In this document: one piece after another, positions 1-5,086 of the stretch
Position numbering within the stretch: position 1 is the stretch's first letter
Layout: the number at the start of each line of letters is the position of its first letter
NCBI GenBank assembly: GCA_947071955.1
Contig: CAMTGL010000153.1
Span: 1 to 5,086, forward strand
Source of the DNA: an uncultured Plesiomonas sp.
GTDB taxonomy: Bacteria; Pseudomonadota; Gammaproteobacteria; Enterobacterales; CAMTGL01
Direction of reading: 5' to 3'
Length of the DNA: 5,086 nucleotides
Position numbers and translations under genes: made by a program
The notes under the pieces: model-generated
Seen by the model: only the letters and a program-made list of their open reading frames with translations
What the model was told of the DNA's origin: nothing
Database searches by the model: none

Positions 1-55
1 GGCTATATTTGCGCCTTTGTATGTGCATGGCCGCTTGTGTTGCTGATGTGTCTTG

Positions 56-69
56 CAACGTTTGCGTTG
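56..69 (-). other. Weak inverted repeat right after cysQ
   Basis: CAACG and CGTTG form a 5-bp stem around a 4-nt loop immediately downstream of the cysQ TAA. No T-tract follows on the minus strand, so this does not qualify as an intrinsic terminator. It could be chance or a minor 3'-end structure. The rest of 1-69 shows nothing I can support. Confidence 0.2.
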
Positions 70-825
70 TTAGCAGCAGCCCCGTTGCCAAGGTACGCGA
101 ACCATAAAGGCAGGGTTGGCCAGATCTTCGCGCTGGTTATAACGCAGCGGTTGGTTATCGAGCGTTTCAATGACTGCACCCGCCGCTTGTGCGATACAGT
201 GTCCGGCTGCGGTATCCCATGCCATTGTACGGCCAAAGCGCGGGTAGAGCTGGGCACTGCCCTCGGCCACTAAACAGAATTTGAGTGACGAGCCTACCGC
301 CATCAAGGTGTGCGGCCCAAGTTCATTGAGATAGCGATTAAGCTGCGGGTCTTGATGCGAACGGCTGGCAATGACGACCGGAGGCATTGCTTGCTGCACT
401 TGCAGGCTATCACGCTGACCATTATGAATGCGCCATGCTTTACCGCCTTCGGCTAAATAGAGCTTATCTTGAGCAGGGGCATACACCACTGCCATGATAG
501 GAACACCGTGCTCAATCAGTGCGATGTTGACGGTAAACTCACCGTTACGCTTGATAAACTCTTTTGTACCATCAAGCGGGTCAACCAGCCAGAATCGTGT
601 CCAGTGGCGGCGGGTCTCCCACGGTAATACGGCAGCCTCTTCCGAGAGCACTGGGATCCCTGCGGTGAGTGATGTCAGCCCGTTCACAATAATGTGATGT
701 GCAGCCAGATCGGCTTCGGTCAACGGCGACGCATCGGCTTTATGCACGATAGTCACTTCACGTTGATAGGCCGACATAATGGCGGCTCCCGCTTCGCGTG
801 CGATCTTCTCTAACGCCTGCAACAT
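70..825 (-). CDS. cysQ: 3'(2'),5'-bisphosphate nucleotidase CysQ
   Basis: CysQ is a magnesium-dependent, typically lithium-sensitive phosphatase of the inositol monophosphatase/FBPase-like superfamily. It removes the 3'-phosphate from pAp, the by-product of PAPS reduction, and can also act on PAPS; family members are often associated with the inner face of the membrane. From ATG 825 the protein has 251 residues, against 246 in E. coli (from memory). Metal-site motifs are VLSEE (59-63), VDPLDGTKEF (81-90) and WDTAAGH (203-209). Also conserved are KRNGEFTVNIALI (92-104), GSSLKFCLVAEG (178-189) and AQLYPRFG (191-198). The frame stays open upstream to a GTG at 855, but the ATG aligns with the family start and has an AGAGGT site. 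The C-terminus ends in RGCC, a paired-cysteine end not present in E. coli CysQ. Co-location with cysDNC suggests pAp clearance is matched to PAPS production, whereas in E. coli cysQ sits apart from cysDNC. It is the last gene of the visible operon. Confidence 0.97.
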   Translation of the reverse strand: MLQALEKIAREAGAAIMSAYQREVTIVHKADASPLTEADLAAHHIIVNGLTSLTAGIPVLSEEAAVLPWETRRHWTRFWLVDPLDGTKEFIKRNGEFTVNIALIEHGVPIMAVVYAPAQDKLYLAEGGKAWRIHNGQRDSLQVQQAMPPVVIASRSHQDPQLNRYLNELGPHTLMAVGSSLKFCLVAEGSAQLYPRFGRTMAWDTAAGHCIAQAAGAVIETLDNQPLRYNQREDLANPAFMVRVPWQRGCC

Positions 826-831
826 AGGTGT

Positions 832-837
832 ACCTCT
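832..837 (-). promoter_or_regulatory. Ribosome binding site that decides the cysQ start
   Basis: The minus strand carries AGAGGT 6 nt upstream of the ATG at 825, just after the cysC TAA stop (839-841). It supports ATG 825 over the in-frame GTG at 855, which lies inside cysC and would add ten residues that are absent from E. coli CysQ. Confidence 0.7.
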
Positions 838-838
838 C

Positions 839-1486
839 TTACCTAATGATGCCACGTGTTTTCAGCGCCTCCAGTAATGTATCGACCAGTTCACTGACAG
901 AGTACTGATCGCTGTGAAGATGCACTTCCGGATTTTGTGGGGCTTCGTACACGGCATCGATGCCCGTAAAGTCTTGAATTTCACCCGCGCGCGCCTTTTT
1001 GTACAGCCCTTTTACGTCGCGGCGTTCACATTCCGTGAGCGGCGTATCGACATACACCTCAATAAATTGATCTGGCTCGACTAATTCACGCACTAAACGG
1101 CGCTCATCGCGGTGCGGTGAGATAAATGCGGTGAGCACAACCAGCCCAGCATCCACCATCAGTTTACTGACTTCACCCACCCGCCGAATGTTTTCGCGGC
1201 GGTCTGCCGCACTAAAACTGAGATCGCGGCATAAGCCATGGCGGACGTTATCCCCATCGAGCAGGTAGGTGTGGATCCCGCGTTGGAACAGGGCGTGTTC
1301 GAGCGCACCGGCCAGTGTTGATTTTCCTGCACCGGATAATCCGGTAAACCAGAGCACCGCGGCGCGGTGCTGATGAAGTTGCTCGCGGGCAGCCTGTTTA
1401 ACCGGATGAGCATGCCAGACGATGTTATCGGGCTTATCAATGCCCGATTGACGGATGCTTGCTTGATTGATATCTGATCTATTCAT
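839..1486 (-). CDS. cysC: Adenylylsulfate (APS) kinase CysC
   Basis: CysC phosphorylates the 3'-hydroxyl of APS with ATP to give PAPS, the substrate of PAPS reductase. The 215-residue protein has the P-loop GLSGAGKS (49-56), then LLDGDNVRHGL (75-85), the DRRENIRRVGEV helix (95-106), LTAFISPHR (118-126) whose Ser123 corresponds to the phosphorylated Ser109 of E. coli, the KGLYKKARAGE lid segment (159-169) and FTGIDAVYEAP (173-183). It is about 14 residues longer than E. coli CysC (201 aa, from memory), all at the N-terminus before the conserved DNIVWHAHPV. The ATG at 1486 is the only plausible start: no ATG, GTG or TTG codon lies between it and the conserved region. The start overlaps the cysN stop as ATGAATAG, and no good Shine-Dalgarno precedes it, so translation probably depends on ribosomes finishing cysN (inference). 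A 13-nt gap leads to cysQ. Confidence 0.97.
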   Translation of the reverse strand: MNRSDINQASIRQSGIDKPDNIVWHAHPVKQAAREQLHQHRAAVLWFTGLSGAGKSTLAGALEHALFQRGIHTYLLDGDNVRHGLCRDLSFSAADRRENIRRVGEVSKLMVDAGLVVLTAFISPHRDERRLVRELVEPDQFIEVYVDTPLTECERRDVKGLYKKARAGEIQDFTGIDAVYEAPQNPEVHLHSDQYSVSELVDTLLEALKTRGIIR

Positions 1487-2960
1487 AAGAGATGCCGGTG
1501 TTATCAGAGATATCTGTGCTGATATCGCGTGCGCCCCAGTGTGGATACTGTTTGCGGATCAGGGCATTGAGCTCTCGTTCAAAGGCACTGTAGGGCCGAT
1601 TTGGTGCTGCGCTTGCTTGCGATGCAGCGTCGGTAGTCGCGCGCGTGGATAAAGGCTGGTGAATAAGCCCAGCACCGACGGTGACATTGCTCAAGCGGTC
1701 AATAAAGATAAAACTGCCACATTCAGCACTTTGCCGATAGGTATCGAGCGCCAGAGGTTCGGTAAATTCAATCTCGACACGCCCGATGCCGTTGAGCGGC
1801 AGTGCGTCGGTTTCATGCTGCGCGTGGCTGTTCACATCAGTTTGGTGCAGTATCGCGCTGATACGGGCTTGTGTTTTCTTTCCGGCCAGCTTGATGTCGT
1901 AGGTTTTTCCCACCTGTAAGGGCTGCTCTGTCATCCACACCACATCGGCCAGAATGCGCGAGGTGGTTTGCAACGGATCGTCTGCGGCAATCAGCAGGTC
2001 GCCACGGCTGATATCAATCTCATCGGCCAGAACCAGTGTAATTGCCTGCCCTGGTACGGCAACGGGCAGATCGCCATCAAAGGTCACTATACGGCTGACA
2101 TGGGTTTCCAATCCTGAAGGCAGTACTTTGAGTTTTTGCCCGACCGCGACAGTGCCTGAAGCCAGTGTTCCGGCGTAACCGCGAAAATCACGATCTGGGC
2201 GGCTGACATATTGTACTGGGAAGCGTAACGCCTGCTCGGTACGTGATTGCACAACATCAATCTCTTCGAGCACCTGCAACAGTGCCGGCCCCTGATACCA
2301 GTTGAGGTTTTCAGTACGTTGCACCACGTTATCACCATCAAGAGCCGACAGCGGTAAAATGGTGATATTCAATTCGGGGTTCAAACGGTCGGCAAACGTC
2401 AGATAATCCTGTTTGATTTGCGCAAAAATCTCGGCGCTGTAATCAACCAGATCCATTTTATTAACGGCAACCACAAAGTGGCGGATACCGAGCAAGTTAG
2501 CAATGAAGCTGTGGCGGCGAGTTTGGTCGAGCATGCCTTTGCGGGCATCAATTAGTAAAATTGCCACATCACAGGTAGATGCACCGGTGGCCATATTACG
2601 GGTGTACTGCTCATGGCCGGGGGTATCGGCAATGATAAATTTACGTTTATCGGTTGAGAAATAGCGGTAAGCCACATCAATGGTGATGCCTTGCTCACGC
2701 TCGGCTTGCAGCCCGTCAACCAGTAGGGCCAGATCGAGTTTCTCACCAGCAGTACCTATCCGGCGGCTGTCTGCGTGCAGTGAACTGAGCTGATCTTCAT
2801 AAATCTGGCGGGTATCATGCAGTAATCGCCCAATTAAGGTGCTTTTACCGTCATCAACACTTCCACAGGTTAAGAAACGCAGCAATCCTTTATGTTGTTG
2901 CGCCAGCAGGTAGGCTTCCACGCCCTGTTCGGCAATTTGTTGTGCAATATAGTTATTCAT
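1479..2960 (-). CDS. cysN: Sulfate adenylyltransferase subunit 1 (GTPase subunit) CysN
   Basis: CysN is the regulatory GTPase of ATP sulfurylase. It couples GTP hydrolysis to the unfavourable formation of APS by CysD. The 493-residue protein belongs to the EF-Tu/EF-1alpha class of translation-factor-like GTPases. Visible GTPase motifs are the P-loop GSVDDGKS (33-40), the switch I segment EQGITIDVAYRYF (89-101), DTPGHEQ (112-118), NKMD (167-170) and SAL (205-207). Two beta-barrel domains follow, roughly 245-330 and 335-435. It is about 18 residues longer than E. coli CysN (475 aa, from memory). The difference falls in an Ala/Thr/Ser-rich stretch at about 437-458 and in the last 14 residues after HWGARD. 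It is a stand-alone CysN, not the CysNC (NodQ) fusion of some bacteria: it ends in TAG and cysC starts in another frame with an 8-nt overlap. Confidence 0.98.
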   Translation of the reverse strand: MNNYIAQQIAEQGVEAYLLAQQHKGLLRFLTCGSVDDGKSTLIGRLLHDTRQIYEDQLSSLHADSRRIGTAGEKLDLALLVDGLQAEREQGITIDVAYRYFSTDKRKFIIADTPGHEQYTRNMATGASTCDVAILLIDARKGMLDQTRRHSFIANLLGIRHFVVAVNKMDLVDYSAEIFAQIKQDYLTFADRLNPELNITILPLSALDGDNVVQRTENLNWYQGPALLQVLEEIDVVQSRTEQALRFPVQYVSRPDRDFRGYAGTLASGTVAVGQKLKVLPSGLETHVSRIVTFDGDLPVAVPGQAITLVLADEIDISRGDLLIAADDPLQTTSRILADVVWMTEQPLQVGKTYDIKLAGKKTQARISAILHQTDVNSHAQHETDALPLNGIGRVEIEFTEPLALDTYRQSAECGSFIFIDRLSNVTVGAGLIHQPLSTRATTDAASQASAAPNRPYSAFERELNALIRKQYPHWGARDISTDISDNTGISYE

Positions 2961-2967
2961 GATGCCG

Positions 2968-2974
2968 CTCCTTA
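2968..2974 (-). promoter_or_regulatory. Strong ribosome binding site of cysN containing the cysD stop
   Basis: The minus strand reads TAAGGAG, a near-consensus Shine-Dalgarno, whose first three bases are the cysD TAA stop. It is followed 7 nt later by the cysN ATG at 2960. This repeats the arrangement at the cysG-cysD junction and would help keep CysD and CysN synthesis balanced (inference). Confidence 0.8.
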
Positions 2975-3880
2975 GAAGTATCCCTGACGCTTTTTCATCT
3001 CCATTGATCCGGCCTGATCTTTATCGATCAGCCGCCCCTGCCGTTCGCTGCTGCTTGATAACAGCATCTCTTCGATAATAGCGGTCAGGCTGTCAGCATC
3101 AGATTCAATTGCACCGGTCAGCGGCCAGCAACCGAGAGTACGAAAACGGACTTTACGCTGCTCAATGCGCTCGTGTGGCTGCAGTTCGATGCGATTATCA
3201 TCAATCATCATGAGCATGCCATCGCGCTCTAATACCGGGCGCTCTTTGGCCAGATACAACGGGACGATGTTGATCCCTTCCAGATAGATATATTGCCAGA
3301 TATCCAGCTCGGTCCAGTTTGACAGGGGAAAGACGCGGATACTCTCACCTTTGTTGATCTGGCCGTTATAGTTGTGCCACAGCTCAGGACGCTGATTTTT
3401 CGGATCCCAGCGGTGTGCTTGATCCCGAAATGAGTAGATCCGCTCTTTAGCGCGCGATTTCTCTTCATCACGGCGTGCACCACCAAAGGCTGCATCAAAT
3501 TTGTAGTGGTTGAGTGCTTGCTTAAGCCCTTCGGTTTTCATGATATCGGTATGTTTAGCACTGCCGTGTACAAACGGGTTGATGTTCATCGCCAGCCCGT
3601 CAGGATTGCGGTGAACCAGCAGCTCAAAGCCATACTCTTTGGCCGTACGATCACGAAATTCATACATTTCACGGAATTTCCAACCGGTATCAACATGCAG
3701 CAACGGGAAGGGAATTTTTCCCGGATAGAAGGCTTTACGGGCCAGATGCAGCATGACGGAGGAGTCTTTACCAATCGAGTACATCATCACCGGATTGGTA
3801 AATTCAGCGGCAACTTCCCGAAGAATATGGATACTTTCGGCTTCAAGTTGCTGTAAATGGGTCAGTTGTTTTACGTCCAT
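2972..3880 (-). CDS. cysD: Sulfate adenylyltransferase subunit 2 (ATP sulfurylase small, catalytic subunit) CysD
   Basis: CysD catalyses adenylation of sulfate by ATP to adenosine 5'-phosphosulfate (APS) and pyrophosphate in the cytoplasm. It works only in complex with the GTPase CysN. The 302-residue protein has the same length as E. coli CysD as I recall it, and is near-identical over long stretches. The PP-loop for the ATP pyrophosphate is SIGKDSS at residues 35-41, in the family of PAPS reductase-like adenylyltransferases. Other hallmarks are LLHVDTGWKFREMYEFR (about 60-76), the basic GGARRDEEKSRAKER segment (133-147), DIWQYI (193-198) and the conserved C-terminus ending GSMEMKKRQGYF. No key residue appears to be missing. 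The ATG at 3880 matches the family start and has a good ribosome binding site. It follows cysG by 9 nt and precedes cysN by 11 nt, the usual cysDN pairing for a 1:1 heterodimer. Confidence 0.98.
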   Translation of the reverse strand: MDVKQLTHLQQLEAESIHILREVAAEFTNPVMMYSIGKDSSVMLHLARKAFYPGKIPFPLLHVDTGWKFREMYEFRDRTAKEYGFELLVHRNPDGLAMNINPFVHGSAKHTDIMKTEGLKQALNHYKFDAAFGGARRDEEKSRAKERIYSFRDQAHRWDPKNQRPELWHNYNGQINKGESIRVFPLSNWTELDIWQYIYLEGINIVPLYLAKERPVLERDGMLMMIDDNRIELQPHERIEQRKVRFRTLGCWPLTGAIESDADSLTAIIEEMLLSSSSERQGRLIDKDQAGSMEMKKRQGYF

Positions 3881-3885
3881 GCGAT

Positions 3886-3891
3886 TTCCTT
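3886..3891 (-). promoter_or_regulatory. Ribosome binding site of cysD overlapping the cysG stop
   Basis: On the minus strand the sequence AAGGAA lies 5 nt before the cysD ATG at 3880. It shares bases with the cysG TAA stop (3890-3892), giving TAAGGAAATCGCATG. A ribosome terminating on cysG would sit on this site, which suggests translational coupling (inference). Confidence 0.75.
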
Positions 3892-5086
3892 AAACCAAAT
3901 TTACAACAGAAGGCCAAAGTGGGCTGTGTGGCCGTTCACCAAACCAGTGCAGAGAGTCGGCCAGTGCAGCAACTTCCCCGACAATAATCAGTGCCGGAGA
4001 GTCAGCGTACTGGGCGAGTGTCGAGAGCTGTTGCAGTTCACCGCGTAGCACTTGCTGATCAGGGCGTGTTCCTTTAGCAATAATGGCAACCGGTGTGGAG
4101 GCTGCCCGCCCGTGCGCGATCAGTTGCTGCTGGATCTCGGCCGCTTTAACCGTGCCCATATAAATCGCCAGTGTCTGGCGGCCACGTGCTAGTGTTGACC
4201 AGTCGAGCTGATCGCCATCAGGGCGGCAGTGGCCGGTGATGAACATGGCCGTTTGCGCATAATCTCGGTGTGTCAGCGGAATTCCGGCATAGGCGGTTGC
4301 GCCTGCAGCGGCAGTGATCCCTGGCACAACTTGAAACGGAATACCGGCGGGGATCAGGGCTTCTAACTCTTCCGCCCCACGGCCAAAAATAAACGGGTCT
4401 CCGCCTTTGAGCCGTACAACCCGTTTTCCGGCCTGTGCCAGTGCCAGCAAGGTGGCATTGATCTCATCTTGTGGAACTGAGTGAAAACCAGCTTTTTTAC
4501 CGACACACAGACGCTCTGCATCCCGCCGAATCAGCTCTAAAATGGCATCTGAAACAAGATAGTCGTACAGCACAACATCAGCCTGCTGCAAAACCTGCAA
4601 TGCCCGCAGTGTCAGTAAACCGGGATCACCGGGGCCGGCCCCGACTAGAAAAACCTCGCCTGCGGTCACGGTAGTATTGTCATCATTTGCACTGTGTTGA
4701 TGCACGGGCTGTTGGTGAGCAGATTGTTTAGGTATTTGTGGCTCGGCGGTAGTTTGATTAATCACCGTAGCCAAAGCCTGCTCAAGGGTGATCTCCGCCT
4801 GCGCTTGTTGCCCATTTTGTACCAAGCTAGAGAAGCGGCCACCAAACAGGGCCTCCCAAAAACGCCGACGGGCCGTTACCGAGGGCAGTGCAGCTTTGAC
4901 TTTGCCACGCCATTTGTCAGCCAATGTTGCCATTGCACCAAGGTGTGTTGGCAGGGTTGCTTCGAGTTTTTCACGAATGAGCCGAACCAGTACGGGGGCC
5001 GCTCCGCCGGAAGAGACCGCTACCACAATCGGTGAACGGTCAATAATGGCGGGTACAATAAATGAGCATAGGGCTTTGTTATCCAC
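3890..5086 (-). CDS. cysG: Siroheme synthase CysG, 5'-truncated by the window edge
   Basis: This is a multifunctional siroheme synthase. Its C-terminal half methylates uroporphyrinogen III twice with SAM to precorrin-2; its N-terminal half oxidises precorrin-2 with NAD+ and inserts iron. Siroheme serves sulfite and nitrite reductases. The visible 398 residues begin near residue 103 of the E. coli protein (457 aa, from memory), so most of the Rossmann domain lies outside the window. The GTG at 5086 is an internal Val codon of an NVVD-like motif, not a start. Visible residues include Asp2 (E. coli Asp104 equivalent), the SSGG loop with Ser26 (Ser128 equivalent), the dimerisation region (about 30-105), then the methyltransferase domain (about 143-385) with VGAGPGDPGLLTL, YD at 174-175 and VGKKAG (Asp248 and Lys270 equivalents), GGDPFIFGRG, and the Met of IYMG. 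A Gln/His-rich linker at about 105-142 and a short extra C-terminal tail are unusual. It lies first in the visible operon. Other enterobacteria carry a second cysG beside nirBD, so this may be one of two copies. Confidence 0.95.
   Translation of the reverse strand: MDNKALCSFIVPAIIDRSPIVVAVSSGGAAPVLVRLIREKLEATLPTHLGAMATLADKWRGKVKAALPSVTARRRFWEALFGGRFSSLVQNGQQAQAEITLEQALATVINQTTAEPQIPKQSAHQQPVHQHSANDDNTTVTAGEVFLVGAGPGDPGLLTLRALQVLQQADVVLYDYLVSDAILELIRRDAERLCVGKKAGFHSVPQDEINATLLALAQAGKRVVRLKGGDPFIFGRGAEELEALIPAGIPFQVVPGITAAAGATAYAGIPLTHRDYAQTAMFITGHCRPDGDQLDWSTLARGRQTLAIYMGTVKAAEIQQQLIAHGRAASTPVAIIAKGTRPDQQVLRGELQQLSTLAQYADSPALIIVGEVAALADSLHWFGERPHSPLWPSVVNLV

Noticed and set aside
1..28. Possible minus-strand gene starting at ATG 28 and running off the window edge
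   Set aside because: Only nine codons are visible, the ribosome binding site is weak and nothing is recognisable in the residues.
56..69. Intrinsic terminator after cysQ
   Set aside because: The stem is only 5 bp and no T-run follows in the minus-strand direction.
3..257. 84-codon minus-strand open frame overlapping the end of cysQ
   Set aside because: Most of it lies inside the conserved cysQ coding sequence in another frame, and it has no family features.
826..855. GTG at 855 as the cysQ start, giving 261 residues and overlapping cysC
   Set aside because: The ten added residues have no counterpart in E. coli CysQ, while ATG 825 has an AGAGGT site at 6 nt and matches the family start.
1479..1490. 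Programmed frameshift joining CysN to CysC into a CysNC fusion
   Set aside because: The frames differ by +1 and the cysC frame is open just upstream, but there is no slippery heptamer or evident stimulatory structure. The ATGAATAG overlap is adequately explained by ordinary translational coupling.
3506..3856. 116-codon open frame on the plus strand opposite cysD, and similar plus-strand frames elsewhere
   Set aside because: They lie wholly antisense to strongly conserved cys genes, show no recognisable protein motif, and are expected shadows of the coding strand.
5084..5086. GTG at the window edge as the start of a short CysG
   Set aside because: It corresponds to the second Val of NVVD in E. 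coli CysG, about residue 103. The gene clearly continues beyond the window, so this is a truncation by the edge, not a start.

Overview
The window is a stretch of chromosome from a gammaproteobacterium. CysD, CysN, CysC and CysQ all read as close relatives of the Escherichia coli proteins, and base composition looks moderate, near 50% G+C. I lean towards Enterobacterales or Aeromonadales but cannot name a genus from the sequence alone. No transposase, phage gene, CRISPR array, tRNA or rRNA is visible.

All five genes lie on the minus strand and are packed as one apparent operon. In transcription order, from high to low coordinates, they are cysG (5' end cut off by the window edge), cysD, cysN, cysC and cysQ. 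Gaps are 9 nt (cysG-cysD), 11 nt (cysD-cysN), an 8-nt overlap (cysN-cysC) and 13 nt (cysC-cysQ). At the first two junctions the upstream TAA stop lies inside the Shine-Dalgarno sequence of the next gene. The operon promoter, and any CysB-type control site, would lie beyond position 5086 and cannot be seen. Only 69 nt remain downstream of cysQ. They hold a weak 5-bp hairpin without a T-tract and no supportable gene.

Together the genes cover sulfate activation and its housekeeping. CysD and CysN form ATP sulfurylase (sulfate + ATP to APS, driven by GTP hydrolysis). CysC phosphorylates APS to PAPS. CysQ hydrolyses pAp (3'-phosphoadenosine 5'-phosphate), the by-product of PAPS reduction, and may also act on PAPS. 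CysG makes siroheme, the cofactor of assimilatory sulfite reductase. PAPS reductase (cysH), sulfite reductase (cysJI) and a sulfate transporter are not in the window and must be elsewhere.

I found no undescribed system here. The points worth a second look are modest: a long Gln/His-rich linker between the two catalytic halves of CysG, extra residues at the CysN tail and CysC head where the two genes overlap, and cysQ placed in the operon with the sulfate-activation genes.
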